A stretch of 64,000 nt of DNA from Ruminococcus callidus (GTDB lineage: Bacteria; Bacillota; Clostridia; Oscillospirales; Ruminococcaceae), in assembly GCF_020709055.1 (NCBI RefSeq), contig NZ_JAJFCK010000001.1, positions 62,001 through 126,000 of the forward strand, written 5' to 3'. Below the pieces are notes generated by a model. It did not search any database, had not been told where the DNA came from, and was given only the letters and a program-made list of their open reading frames with translations. Within the stretch, counting starts at the first letter, position 1; each line of letters starts with the position of its first letter. Below, one piece after another: positions 1 through 10,400 of the stretch. A program made the translations under genes and the position numbers.

Positions 1-794
1 ACAATGGCACCTCTTCCGTTGGCATCAAATGCACCGGCAACGCCCTTTGCGCCGCCGCCCTGCGCACCATAGCCAGGAACAAGGAACATGGTATGCGGAA
101 GCTTTGCCCGCAGTTCTGCCAGCTGTTCCGGATAAGTTGCACCAACTACAGCACCTACTGCCGAGTAGCCATACTTTCCGATCTGCTGTTCTCCCCACTT
201 TTCGCACATTTCACCCATGATCTCATAAACCGACTTGCCGTCAATTTTCCGATCCTGAAGCTCCCCGCTAGAGGGATTCGAAGTCTTTGCCAGAACAAAG
301 ATTCCCTTGTCATACTTCTGGCAGACATCCAGCAACGGCTGGATTCCATCTGTTCCAAGGTATCCATTGACAGTCAAAGCATCTGCGCCAAATGGCTCCA
401 GCTCCACGCCATCTACCATTACTTTTCCCAGATGCGCTGTTGCATATGCAGTCATGGTTGCGCCAATGTCATTCCGCTTACCATCTGTCATAACATACAT
501 GCCCTTTTGCTGTGCATAACGAATGGTTTCTGCCAGTGTCCGCACACCTTCCCAGCCATACATCTCATAATAGGCTGCCTGCGGTTTGATTGCAGGAACA
601 ATGTCACAAAGTTCGTCAATCAAAGCCTTATTAAATGCCAGAATCGCTCCGGCAGCGGCTTTCAAGGTATGTCCGTCCTTAACAAAGAAAGCATCCTTCA
701 AAAAGCGAGGAACATATTCCAGCTTCGGATCCAATCCGGCAACAGACGGATTTTTCAATTCGTCAATCCGTGCAATCAATCTATCAAATGACAT
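1..794 (-). CDS. pyrF: Orotidine 5'-phosphate decarboxylase (partial, C-terminus outside window)
   Basis: Last step of UMP synthesis: decarboxylates OMP in the cytoplasm. The reading frame is open from an ATG at 794 to the window edge, giving the first 264 residues. Visible signatures are GLDPKLEYVP near the N-terminus, KPQAAYYE, the catalytic DGKRNDIG stretch, VNGYLGTDGI, and AKTSNPSSGELQ, which is typical of the longer type-2 PyrF (about 300 residues), so roughly 40 residues are missing. The start lies 5 bases after the pyrC stop, so it is the third gene of pyrR-pyrC-pyrF and should share the PyrR attenuator. Nothing appears broken. Confidence 0.95.
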   Translation of the reverse strand, partial: MSFDRLIARIDELKNPSVAGLDPKLEYVPRFLKDAFFVKDGHTLKAAAGAILAFNKALIDELCDIVPAIKPQAAYYEMYGWEGVRTLAETIRYAQQKGMYVMTDGKRNDIGATMTAYATAHLGKVMVDGVELEPFGADALTVNGYLGTDGIQPLLDVCQKYDKGIFVLAKTSNPSSGELQDRKIDGKSVYEIMGEMCEKWGEQQIGKYGYSAVGAVVGATYPEQLAELRAKLPHTMFLVPGYGAQGGGAKGVAGAFDANGRGAI

Positions 795-799
795 ATTCC

Positions 800-2092
800 T
801 TATTCCTTTCCCGACTGAAAATATTGCGCATCCTGATATCTCACTTCACCATCTGTAATCGTCAGAACCGCCTTTCCTTGCAGCATCTTTCCTTTCCAGA
901 TCACATTTTTAGCCTTGGAATGCATTTTTTCCGGATCAACCGTCCAACAGTAATTCAGATCTACCAGTGTCAGTTCAGCATTTTCTCCCGGTGCAATCTG
1001 CACCTGCGGCAAATGCAGAATCTGGCGTGGACGAATTGCCATCTTCTCAACAAGTTCCGGAAGTGTCATCAAACCGGCGTGCACCAGCTTCAGAGAAGCC
1101 GCCAGAGAGGTTTCCATTCCAATGACGCCGTTTGGCGCATGCTCAAAATCTGCTTTTTCCTCCGGTGAATGAGGGGCATGATCTGTGACAATACAGTCAA
1201 TGGTTCCATCCAGAACACCCGCCAAAACCGCCTTTCGATCCTCTTCTGTCCGAAGTGGCGGATTCATTCGATAGTCTGCATCCCGGCAAAGCACGGCTTC
1301 CTCCGTCATCAGGAAATAATGCGGACAGGTTTCACAAGTCACCTGAACACCGTGCGCCTTTGCCTGGCGAACAATCTCCACACTGCCGCTGGTGCTCACA
1401 TGTGCAATGTGAATGGCGGTATTTGTCGTTGCTGCTAAAATGATCTCGCGTGCTGTAATATAATCCTCAGAAGCACGATCCATTCCCTTGACGTGCAGCA
1501 TTTCCGAAGCAACGCCATGATTCACGATGCCGCCATGAATGATAGACAGATCCTCACAATGAGAGATCACCGGAATGTTACGCTGATACGCCTCCTGCAA
1601 TGCCTGGCGCATGGTTTCCGCGCACTCTACCGGTCTTCCGTCATCCGAAATCGCACAAATTCCAGCTTCTTTCAAGGCATCATAATCGCATAGTGTTTCG
1701 CCCTGCAGCCCCATGGTAATGCAGCCAACCGGATGCACTTTCACGCCGGTTTGCCTCGCTTTTTCCACAATATAGCAAACCGTTTCCACAGTATCAATGG
1801 CTGGAATTGTATTCGGCATGCAGGCAACACCCGTTACGCCTCCGGCAAGTGCAGCTGCAGCGCCTGTCAGAATATCCTCTTTGTGCGTCTGACCGGGATC
1901 ACGCAAGTGGACATGCATGTCAAACAATCCCGGCAGCGCAGTCAAAGAAGAGCCATCGATTTCAACATCTGCCGGTCTTTCAATTTTTGCGGCAACTTCC
2001 TGAATGATACCATCTGCAATATAGATATCGCACCGTGGAAATACTGCTTTCTGCACGATCTGCACATTTCGAATCAAAATTTTCTGTTTCAT
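800..2092 (-). CDS. pyrC: Dihydroorotase
   Basis: Cyclises carbamoyl aspartate to dihydroorotate, step three of pyrimidine synthesis. The 430-residue length fits class I dihydroorotases. The zinc site HVHLRDPG is at residues 60-67, followed by SHCED, HIAHVSTSGS, CPHYF and the catalytic VTDHAPHS. The ATG overlaps the pyrR stop (ATGA), so the two are translationally coupled, and pyrF follows almost directly. The pathway genes pyrB, pyrD, pyrE and carAB are not in the window. Confidence 0.96.
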   Translation of the reverse strand: MKQKILIRNVQIVQKAVFPRCDIYIADGIIQEVAAKIERPADVEIDGSSLTALPGLFDMHVHLRDPGQTHKEDILTGAAAALAGGVTGVACMPNTIPAIDTVETVCYIVEKARQTGVKVHPVGCITMGLQGETLCDYDALKEAGICAISDDGRPVECAETMRQALQEAYQRNIPVISHCEDLSIIHGGIVNHGVASEMLHVKGMDRASEDYITAREIILAATTNTAIHIAHVSTSGSVEIVRQAKAHGVQVTCETCPHYFLMTEEAVLCRDADYRMNPPLRTEEDRKAVLAGVLDGTIDCIVTDHAPHSPEEKADFEHAPNGVIGMETSLAASLKLVHAGLMTLPELVEKMAIRPRQILHLPQVQIAPGENAELTLVDLNYCWTVDPEKMHSKAKNVIWKGKMLQGKAVLTITDGEVRYQDAQYFQSGKE

Positions 2093-2643
2093 ATTTTCTT
2101 CTTTCTATCCGGTGTGTCCTGATAAATTGCAACACAATCGACGCCGTCAATTTCCTGCATGGATACGCATACGGTTTCTGTTTGCGATGTCGGCACATTT
2201 TTCCCAACATAATCTGGGCGAATCGGAAGTTCCCGATGTCCACGGTCTACCAGCACTGCCAATTGCATACATTGCGGACGGCCAAGAGCTAAAATCGCAT
2301 CAATTGCCGCACGGCAGCTTCTTCCGGTATACAGCACATCGTCTACAATCACCACGCATTTATCCTGCACAGCGAAGTGAATGCTGCTCTGTTCTGCATG
2401 AGATGCGTCCGCGGTAAGATCGTCACGATATGGGGTGATATCCAATGCACCGAAATCCACCTGCACCTGTTCCAGATCGAATATCTTTTTGGCAATCCGT
2501 TCCGCAAGCACAACGCCACGGGACAGGATTCCGATGATACAAAGATTTTCAGCGCCACGATTTCGCTCCAGAATCTCATAAGTGATTCTTGTCACCGCAC
2601 GGCGAATCGCATTCTCATCCATAATCAAAGCTTTCTTTTCCAT
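2089..2643 (-). CDS. pyrR: Bifunctional pyr operon RNA-binding attenuator / uracil phosphoribosyltransferase
   Basis: PyrR binds UMP and then the nascent pyr leader RNA to cause early termination; it also has uracil phosphoribosyltransferase activity. The 184-residue product carries the PRPP-binding loop VVIVDDVLYTGRS typical of type I phosphoribosyltransferases. The start at 2643 (MEKKALIMDE) is chosen because GGGAGGT sits 4 bases upstream; a longer in-frame ATG at 2661 lies in the U-tract of the attenuator terminator. It is the first gene of pyrR-pyrC-pyrF and its own leader contains a PyrR-binding loop, so it should be autoregulated. Confidence 0.96.
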   Translation of the reverse strand: MEKKALIMDENAIRRAVTRITYEILERNRGAENLCIIGILSRGVVLAERIAKKIFDLEQVQVDFGALDITPYRDDLTADASHAEQSSIHFAVQDKCVVIVDDVLYTGRSCRAAIDAILALGRPQCMQLAVLVDRGHRELPIRPDYVGKNVPTSQTETVCVSMQEIDGVDCVAIYQDTPDRKKKI

Positions 2644-2659
2644 ACGCACCTCCCGCAAC

Positions 2660-2696
2660 AAAAAATGCCTGTCCCATCAGGCAGACAGGGCAGGCA
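2660..2696 (-). terminator. Intrinsic terminator inside the pyr leader (attenuator)
   Basis: On the minus strand the outer stem TGCCTG/CAGGCA with an inner CCC/GGG stem is followed by TTTTTT. It lies between the pyr promoter and the pyrR ribosome binding site, so it must be bypassed for expression. That is the layout of PyrR-controlled attenuation. Confidence 0.85.
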
Positions 2697-2742
2697 CTAC
2701 AACATCGCAAAAATAGAGTATGCTATAATTTCTGAAGCGCCT

Positions 2743-2776
2743 TGTCAACCTCACGGGATCAACTTAAAGGATTCAT
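2743..2776 (-). promoter_or_regulatory. PyrR-binding RNA loop (anti-antiterminator)
   Basis: The minus strand reads CCTTTAA, then GATCCCGTGAGGTT, then GACAAGG. The middle part matches the PyrR-binding consensus ARUCCNGNGAGGYU at 13 of 14 positions as I recall it, and flanking CCTTT/AAGG can form the lower stem with the usual AA bulge. It lies between the promoter (2785-2813) and the terminator (2660-2696), as in Bacillus pyr leaders. Binding of PyrR-UMP here should free the downstream terminator. Confidence 0.85.
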
Positions 2777-2784
2777 CATTGCTT

Positions 2785-2813
2785 ATTATACCACACTTAA
2801 ACCGATTTGTCCA
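2785..2813 (-). promoter_or_regulatory. SigA-type promoter for pyrR-pyrC-pyrF
   Basis: TGGACA (2808-2813), a 17-base spacer and a perfect TATAAT (2785-2790). The predicted start lies just upstream of the PyrR-binding loop and gives a leader of about 135 nt before pyrR. Confidence 0.85.
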
Positions 2814-2858
2814 GTACTTTTTTTGAATTTCTGAGATTTTTCTTTTTGGCAATGAAAT

Positions 2859-3725
2859 CTACACGACTGCTCTTTCTGAAAGCGCATTGCTCAGAGAGAT
2901 CAGCTGCTCCATTGTCAGCTTTTCCATTCGAACAGATTCCGGAAGTTCCATTCCCTCCAATATTGAAATCAGCATCTGCTTTTCATATCCCATAGTCGCA
3001 GAAAGCGCATTGACCAGCGTCTTTCTTCTCTGGGAAAAACCATTCTTGACCATTGCAAAGAAGTGTGAGGGATTCTTTGTGATATCCGCATACCGCTGTT
3101 TCACCTGAATCTGAATCACTGCCGAATCCACATTCGGCGGCGGAAGAAAACTATCCCGCAACACAGGAAACAGGATATCCGCCGTACCATAGTAATTGAC
3201 TGCAACAGTAATTGCACCAGATTCTCTTGTTCCCACTTTAGCAGTTAGCTTTTCAGCGACTTCCTTCTGCACCATCACGGTAATGGTATCGATCGCAGCA
3301 CCGCTCTCCAAAAGATGCATCAGAATCGGCGTAGTAATATAATAGGGCAGATTGGCACAAACCGCACATCGAAGTCCGGAGAACTCCTGCTCCAACAGTG
3401 CCGGAATATCATACTCCAAAATGTCCCCTTGTATCACATGCAGATTCTCAAACTTTCCAACGGTTTCCTGTAGAATCGGAAGTAGCCGTGTGTCAATCTC
3501 GACTGCCGCAACTTTTTCCGCACGCAACGCCAGCTGCTGTGTCAACGTCCCAATACCGGGACCGATTTCCAGCACGCCGTACCCTGCACACGCATTTCCC
3601 TCTTCCGCAATTCTCGGGCAAACAGAATCATCAATCAAAAAGTTCTGACCAAATTTTTTGGAAAAATGAAATCCATGTCTTGCAAGCAATGCATGCACGC
3701 TTTTTTTCTCCGTCAAATCCATCAT
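2859..3725 (-). CDS. rsmA: 16S rRNA (adenine1518-N6/adenine1519-N6)-dimethyltransferase
   Basis: Dimethylates the two adjacent adenines in the 3' hairpin of 16S rRNA during 30S assembly (KsgA). The 288-residue protein has the family opening KKFGQNFLIDD, the SAM-binding motif VLEIGPGIGTLTQ, an EID acidic strand end, and the catalytic NLPYYIT motif. It starts one base after the addA stop, so it is probably cotranscribed with addB-addA, and GGAAGAG lies upstream. The next gene downstream, pyrR, has its own promoter. Confidence 0.95.
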   Translation of the reverse strand: MMDLTEKKSVHALLARHGFHFSKKFGQNFLIDDSVCPRIAEEGNACAGYGVLEIGPGIGTLTQQLALRAEKVAAVEIDTRLLPILQETVGKFENLHVIQGDILEYDIPALLEQEFSGLRCAVCANLPYYITTPILMHLLESGAAIDTITVMVQKEVAEKLTAKVGTRESGAITVAVNYYGTADILFPVLRDSFLPPPNVDSAVIQIQVKQRYADITKNPSHFFAMVKNGFSQRRKTLVNALSATMGYEKQMLISILEGMELPESVRMEKLTMEQLISLSNALSERAVV

Positions 3726-3726
3726 A

Positions 3727-6700
3727 TCAATTCTCTTCCTCCAATTCTTTCACTTCAATGCTCCGCTGCAAATGCGTGCTGTAAAAATAGCACTGTTTAA
3801 CCTGTATTCCGCTAATACATTCCAGCGCTGCACGATAGAGCATCAGTTGTTCCTGATATCGTTCGATCAGCTGTTCCTCCGAAGAAATCACATCTGTCTT
3901 ATAATCCAATAGCGTATAGGATTTTCCATCCGAAAACGCAAGGTCGATGATTCCCTTTATCATGCTGTCAGAGCCCTGATACTGTTGCAAAACAGCCTCC
4001 ATCTTTGGAGAAAGCTTCAAATCCTTACAACATACCAGGAACTTCTTTTCCCGCAGAATACGCTTTGCACTTCTGATACTCTGGTAAATCGGATCCTTGA
4101 AAAAATACTGTATGGTTTCTGGTTGAACCACAGCAGCCTGCTCTTCTGTCAAAAATCCATGGGTTTGAAGTCGTCCAATTTCTGCTGGCACATCCAGTTC
4201 TGCCCGCTTAAAATCCGCATATTGAAAAAAGGTATGAATTGCCGTACCACGTTCTGCGCCGGTAAGCTTTCTCGTCTTTTGCAAAAACTGGGGTCTTTTC
4301 CAAATCGGTGCACTGTGATTCTGTGATTCCTGTATTGCAGAAACACTAAGCAGGGAGGCACGTTCCGCATCAGAAGACTGATACTGAAACTCAATCATAT
4401 GCAGGATTTCCGAAGTGACTGCCGGATCCGCATCCGGCAGATGTTTCTGCGTTTCTGTTTCCTCCGCAATCACCTCTGGCAAATCGTCCTCATATTGTAT
4501 TTGAAGATGTTCCATCCATGCCGGTGTATCCCAATTCTTTTCTGGAAGTTTGACGATCTTCTGAAGCGTCGCATCATTAGAGAGAACCAAACACATCCAA
4601 ATCCAATCCGCCATGGTTTTGGCTGACAAAACCAGCGAAGCGGGAAGCGTTCCGTCTGGCAGAATGTCTTTCGCATATTCGTCCAGTTTATACTTCTTTG
4701 CCTGATACAGCTTTTCCTGAACCAATGGCAAAAACAACTGCTGTTTGGCACGGGTCATTGCAACATATAGCAACCGAAGTTCCTCGCTCTTTGACTTTTT
4801 CTCAATCTCCTGCTCCAGCACCAAGTATGGCAATGTTTTCGCCTCTGTGTATTCCTCTGGGTTCTTGATTCGAAAGCCAATCATTCCTGAATCCAAAAAC
4901 AGCGCTGTCTTTCGCTTTTCGTTTCCTGAAAAATTCCGATTCAAGTTCCCCAAAAAGACAAATGGGTATTCCAGCCCCTTGGAACCATGCATAGTTTTAA
5001 TGACAACCGCATTCTCAATTCCGGCACTCGGCGCAACCTGCTGAAAATCGTTACCGCTCTCCACCAGCCAATCAATATACCGCAAAAATCCTGAAACACC
5101 TCCGGCAGAAGATGTCTGATTCTCCTCATACTGCCGTGCATACTGCAAAAGCATATTCAAATTTGCACGCTTTCGCTCTCCGTCTTGTGTCAATTGCATA
5201 ACCGACAGGAAATCGGTTCGATCATAAATTCGATGAATCAGATTTTCCAGCGTCATCAGCGCAGCATCCTGACGAAGCTGCTGTAAAATTTGATAGAGCT
5301 CCTGACATTTTTGCAGCAAAAGTTCCGGAAGTTCCTTCCGATATGCCGCAGATGATTCCTTTTCTGCCGGCATAACGCCGATTGCCATACAAACATCAGC
5401 GTATAGACTCGACTTCTTGGAGAGCATCCTCAGTTGTACCAATTCCTCTGCCGTAAACCAAAACATCGGAGAAAGCATAATCGCTGCAAGAGAAGTATCC
5501 AAAAGCGGATTATCCAGGACACGCAGCATATCCAAGAGCAAGCTAACCTCCCGTGCCTGTAAATATCCCTTTTCTTCTGTTCCACGCACCGGAATTCCTG
5601 CTCGTTCCAAAGCATGCGCAAACTCATGGCATAACGTGTGATCTCGCAACAAAATACAAAAATCACAGTATTCGCAGGGGCGGAGCGTTCCATCTTTCTG
5701 TGCAACTACGGTTTTGTTTTGAATCATTTTCTGAATCTGCCGTATCACATATTGCTGCTGCACATCGCCATCTGCATTTTCATGCAGCACTGCAACATGC
5801 ACTGCCTGCTCCTCCTCTGGCAAAATCGCAGAAATTGCAGTGCCCGCCTGAAGCGCCTCTCCATCGTCATACTGTACATCTCCGCAGTCCAATGACATGA
5901 GATTACCGCAAGTATAGTTTACAAAATTCAGAATTGCGGGAACACTTCGAAAATTTCGATTCAAGGAGATATGTTTACAAACACTGGATGAATTTGCAGA
6001 AGAGTGAATGGCGGAAACAAAGTTCTGCGGATTTGCCAAGCGGAACCGGTAGATCGCCTGCTTTACATCTCCCACCAGAAAAACATTTTCCCCGTATCGC
6101 AAATCGCCTGTTTTCGGATCAATGCAATTTCTCGAAATCAACTTAAAAATATCATCCTGCTTGTTGTTGGAATCCTGATATTCATCGATCATAATCAGCT
6201 GATAAAAATCCGCCATTTCTTTCGCCAGAGCAGACGGCTGCAGTTTTCCGTTTTTGTCAATTTGGGAAAGCAGTTCCAACGCCATGCGTTCTGCATCATC
6301 AAAGCCAAGGACATTTTGCTGTACCTTCATCTCCCAAATCGCATCAAACAAATCCTTTTCCAATGAAAAGAAAATGGGTGCAAGCTGGTGATGCTGTGCG
6401 ATGTCCAATTCCTCATAAGGGAAAATGCTCTGTATCATCTCACAAAGCTGGTCTTCCACCACCGAATAGCGATCCCGAAGTGCTTTTACGGTATCATAGT
6501 CTGTCGTACTGACAATATTCTTTTTTGCTCTTGGATACCGCTTATTGCCGTCCTTTCTTGATTTTCTCTTCTCCAGCAATGCAGTTCCAAGCAGCGATGT
6601 ATCCCTTTCTCCGGCATCAAGCTGCATTTTCAGCTTTTCCAGACAGCGAAGATCTTCCTGCACCCATGGGAGAACGGTATTATCTTTCACAGTATCATAA

Positions 6701-7407
6701 AGACCAGAGGCGATATCCACCGCTTCCCGTGCATCATCCAGAGAATTTTCCAGAAGCTGTTCAAAGCTTTCTTGAAACTTTTTGTGATATACCGTTTCCG
6801 ACAGCGGTTTTTCCAACTCTGAGAGAACTTTCTTCTGCCACTGTTCCCGAAACGGAACAGAGCCGAAGAAATGGTGCAGCTCCAGCAAAATTCGTTCAAT
6901 AGGCGTATCGTTTTTCTCGCAGAAACAATTCCAAAGAATTTTCATCTCCTCCGAATGCGCTGTATACCACTGATTCAAAACCGCATCTGCTGCCTTTGAC
7001 TCCATCAGCTTGCTCTCTGTGTCATTCAAGATGCGAAATCCAGCAGTGATGCCGTTGTCGCTAAGATTATCTCGAATAAAATCAAAGCAAAAAGAACTAA
7101 TGGTCGAAATATGCGCACTTTGCAGCAAAATCTGCTGTTGATACAGCCATTTATTTTCCGGATGCTGTTCGATCTGCAAATCCAACGCCTGATATAGTCT
7201 TGTTTTCATCTCCGCAGCAGCATCGTTGGTAAAGGTGACAACAATCATCCGGTCTGCCGGAACACGCTTTTCCGGATCTTCCTCCATCAAAATGCGAAGC
7301 AGACGTTCTACCAACACAGATGTCTTACCGCTTCCGGCAGCAGCTGATACGATCAGACCGCAATCTCTTGTGGTAATCGCCGCCTCCTGTTGTTCCGTCC
7401 ATGCCAT
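3727..7407 (-). CDS. addA: ATP-dependent helicase/nuclease subunit A
   Basis: UvrD-like helicase plus nuclease subunit of AddAB, which resects double-strand breaks up to Chi for recombination. The 1226 residues begin with TEQQEAAI and the Walker A motif AAAGSGKTS near residue 25. Later come the Walker B motif MIDEYQDSN, helicase motif QAIYRFR, and TMHGSKGLEYP. The C-terminal nuclease domain has GIIDLAF and DYKTD. Length is normal for Firmicute AddA. The start overlaps the addB stop as TAATG, and rsmA follows one base after the stop. Confidence 0.97.
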   Translation of the reverse strand: MAWTEQQEAAITTRDCGLIVSAAAGSGKTSVLVERLLRILMEEDPEKRVPADRMIVVTFTNDAAAEMKTRLYQALDLQIEQHPENKWLYQQQILLQSAHISTISSFCFDFIRDNLSDNGITAGFRILNDTESKLMESKAADAVLNQWYTAHSEEMKILWNCFCEKNDTPIERILLELHHFFGSVPFREQWQKKVLSELEKPLSETVYHKKFQESFEQLLENSLDDAREAVDIASGLYDTVKDNTVLPWVQEDLRCLEKLKMQLDAGERDTSLLGTALLEKRKSRKDGNKRYPRAKKNIVSTTDYDTVKALRDRYSVVEDQLCEMIQSIFPYEELDIAQHHQLAPIFFSLEKDLFDAIWEMKVQQNVLGFDDAERMALELLSQIDKNGKLQPSALAKEMADFYQLIMIDEYQDSNNKQDDIFKLISRNCIDPKTGDLRYGENVFLVGDVKQAIYRFRLANPQNFVSAIHSSANSSSVCKHISLNRNFRSVPAILNFVNYTCGNLMSLDCGDVQYDDGEALQAGTAISAILPEEEQAVHVAVLHENADGDVQQQYVIRQIQKMIQNKTVVAQKDGTLRPCEYCDFCILLRDHTLCHEFAHALERAGIPVRGTEEKGYLQAREVSLLLDMLRVLDNPLLDTSLAAIMLSPMFWFTAEELVQLRMLSKKSSLYADVCMAIGVMPAEKESSAAYRKELPELLLQKCQELYQILQQLRQDAALMTLENLIHRIYDRTDFLSVMQLTQDGERKRANLNMLLQYARQYEENQTSSAGGVSGFLRYIDWLVESGNDFQQVAPSAGIENAVVIKTMHGSKGLEYPFVFLGNLNRNFSGNEKRKTALFLDSGMIGFRIKNPEEYTEAKTLPYLVLEQEIEKKSKSEELRLLYVAMTRAKQQLFLPLVQEKLYQAKKYKLDEYAKDILPDGTLPASLVLSAKTMADWIWMCLVLSNDATLQKIVKLPEKNWDTPAWMEHLQIQYEDDLPEVIAEETETQKHLPDADPAVTSEILHMIEFQYQSSDAERASLLSVSAIQESQNHSAPIWKRPQFLQKTRKLTGAERGTAIHTFFQYADFKRAELDVPAEIGRLQTHGFLTEEQAAVVQPETIQYFFKDPIYQSIRSAKRILREKKFLVCCKDLKLSPKMEAVLQQYQGSDSMIKGIIDLAFSDGKSYTLLDYKTDVISSEEQLIERYQEQLMLYRAALECISGIQVKQCYFYSTHLQRSIEVKELEEEN

Positions 7408-10400
7408 TATGCATCTTCCCCCTTTTCCAGCAGTGCCAGCATCTGCTTTTCTCGATCACTCATTCTGCCTTCCAGACATCTTCCATGCGTCTGGCTTGCA
7501 TTTCCACAAATTGCCGCATAACTACAATACGTGCAACCGCTCTTTTCTTTCAGGCGAAGCGGATTCGCATCGATCTCACCGTGATAAATCTGCTCTGCCA
7601 TGTGAATCATTTGCTGAAAAACATATTCCCGCAGATGTTTCATCTGTTCCCATGTCACAAATGTTCCAGACTTTTCAATCAGCTGATGATTGGCATCCAG
7701 CTGCGCCGGAATGTAGATACCATTTCCGTCCGGTTCCATCAAGGAAATCAGGTTGGCGTCTTTCAAAAGCACACCGTTCATGCGATAGGTCTTCTCAAAG
7801 TACTCTTGCACAGAGCCGTTTTCCCCTCGCACCAATCCGCTTTGCGCACTACCGGAAGGCATATATAGCACACCTGCCGGCTTTGCTGCAGAGAGGAGTG
7901 TTTGGGGTGATGTAATCGTGAACAGGTAAATCAGCATCTGCAAATCTAAACCATAGAGCAGGTTTCCAATAGAGAATTGTTTTGCATCACTCTTATAGTC
8001 CACCACACGCACCCACAGCTGGTCTGCCTCCTGACAAACATCGACACGATCCACGCTTCCGGTCAAACAGATTTTTTGACCATCCCTTGTGCGTAAATCC
8101 ACTGGCGGAAAATCCTTTGAGGACGGGGAAATGGGCAATTCCAGATAACGTGGATAAAATTTAGAGTGAGAGAATTCCTCCTGCAAATGCCGCATCAGCT
8201 CCTGCATTCCAGAAACCACATGGGAGTACACTGCCTGCTCCCGAAAACTCTTCGAGAAATCTCCGCCCATTTCATTTTCCCAGAACTTTTCGGCATACTG
8301 TACCGTACTTGAAAGCAGTTTTTCCGGTGTCAATGCCAGAAATGCATCTCGGTCATATTGCTTTAGAATTTGTTCCAGACAATAGTGAATCATACTGCCG
8401 CTTCCAGCTCCAGCCATTTGCACTTTCTGCCGGCGAAACAGATGCAGAATATCCTGACAAAAATATTGAAACGGACAGAGCTGATACCGATTGAGCGCAC
8501 TGGCGGAAAGCTGGATGCTATTTCCCAAATATCGCTGCATCAAATCCGGATTCTTCACTTGAAACAGCGGATCCTCTGGATTTCCCTGCCCGTTTTGCAC
8601 AAGATTTTCCAAATGGAGCAGGCGCTTTTGATAAAATGGATCCCGCATCAAAACTGCTTCAATGCTGGCAGTATCTGAGCCATATTCAGAATAATCCTGT
8701 ACATAGCGATAATAGGCGGCATGCAGTGTTGTCGCATAATAAGAGCCGCAAAACGCAATGCACTGCTGTTTAAGCGCTTCTGCCCGTGGAAACATCCGCT
8801 GGATTTGGAGCAGGACGGAAGCCGGATAGCACTTTTGCTGTGTGATATCGACCAACGGATATGTTAAGTAAAGCGTATGGGAAGCAGCGGAGAGCAGCTT
8901 ATAGGCAGCAAGGCGTGCATCCGCCATTTGTGCTTCCTTTGGCTTGGCGACTGGGATTTTCACCTTTTCCATCTTCAAAAAGTCTTTCTCTGAAAAGATG
9001 CCATTTCCGCTTGCAGCAGCCGGAAAAGTTCCTTCACAAACACCAAGGAGAAAGACGATTTTTGGCGCATTCAGACGTGCTGTACTTCCCTGAGAAATCA
9101 TTACAGCATCCAGCGTTCTTGGCGGAACAACACGCTGAATGTGCTTGGTCAGTGCCAGAAAAATGGTACAGAATTCTGAGAGTTCCATGGGAACATCCGC
9201 ATACAGCTGTTCCATATGATCCAGAATATCAATCCAGCTATTCCAAACGTGATTCCAGTCCTCCTGTGCCTGCATTCGCTGAGATTCCTCGACAATATGC
9301 GAGAGCTGCTCTGTCAACCGTTCCTCCACGCCCTGTGCAATGCAAAAGTCATAGAAAATACGGCAATATGCTGCACCTTCTTTTGCACCCTTACAACATT
9401 TTTTCAGTTCTTCAAACGGTGTCCAAAGCTTTTGCCGGAGTTTCTCGGCTACTTCAGCATCACCGCCAGTAAACGGCTTCTCCCACGTTGCTCCGTCGAT
9501 CTGCCAAGCGTAGCAGTAATTTTCCAGAATGGAGATTTCCGATAGCGTGCATACTGTCATGCCAGTCTTTCCAAGGCGCATCAAAAGTTCCGTACTTGGA
9601 TGTTTTTTCTGCATCAGACTGGATAGGGTGTGCAAATATATCATCAACGGCGCATGCAAAATGGATTGCTTCTCATCCATATGGTACGGAATCTCATAGC
9701 GCAGCATTGCAGTTTCCAGCACACTTTGGTAATCGGAAAACTGATTGGTGAGCACTGCAATATCCCGGCAGCGCAGGGCTTGATCCTGTGCCAACAGCCG
9801 CCGAATCGTCGCACAGACAAACTCCGCTTCTTCATTCGGCGTAGAAGCTTCCAAAATATGAATTTGTTCTGACTTATCACAAAATGCAGCTGTACTCCGA
9901 AAAACATGATGGCTCAGCCATGCGAGATCCGGCGTGTGAAAACGGTATGCCGTATTACAATACAGGGTATCCACTGGAATATGTAGTTCTGATGCCATTC
10001 TGGAGAGCCGGTATCGTGTTTCGTTTACGGTTTCAAATAGCGAAAATGGTTTCTGCTCTTTTTCATCCGTTCGCAGTGCAATCACCACATCTTTACATAA
10101 CGCAAAGAGCACTTGCAGCAGTTCGTATTCATCCTCTGTGAAGCTCTCAAACTCATCGAGGAACAGTGTTTTTCCCAGAAACGCATCCTGCCCGTTGGCA
10201 ATTGCTGCTGCTTCTGTCAGTTCAGTTTCCACATCCTTGAGGTGATGTGCTTCCAGCAAGCAATCATATGCCTGATAGATATGAAACAGATCCATGGTTT
10301 TCTCCAGCAGACGGCCATTTAATGTGCCGCAGCTCTCGTAGAGAAACGCTGGCGTGATACCGCTCCGGCGAAACTGGGACAGCAGCATGGAAACCTCATC

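Noticed and set aside
2720..2748. TTGACA-N17-TAGCAT as the pyrR promoter
   Set aside because: TTGACA overlaps the PyrR-binding loop, and starting here would remove that loop from the RNA. The upstream TGGACA-N17-TATAAT is a better match and gives a complete attenuator.
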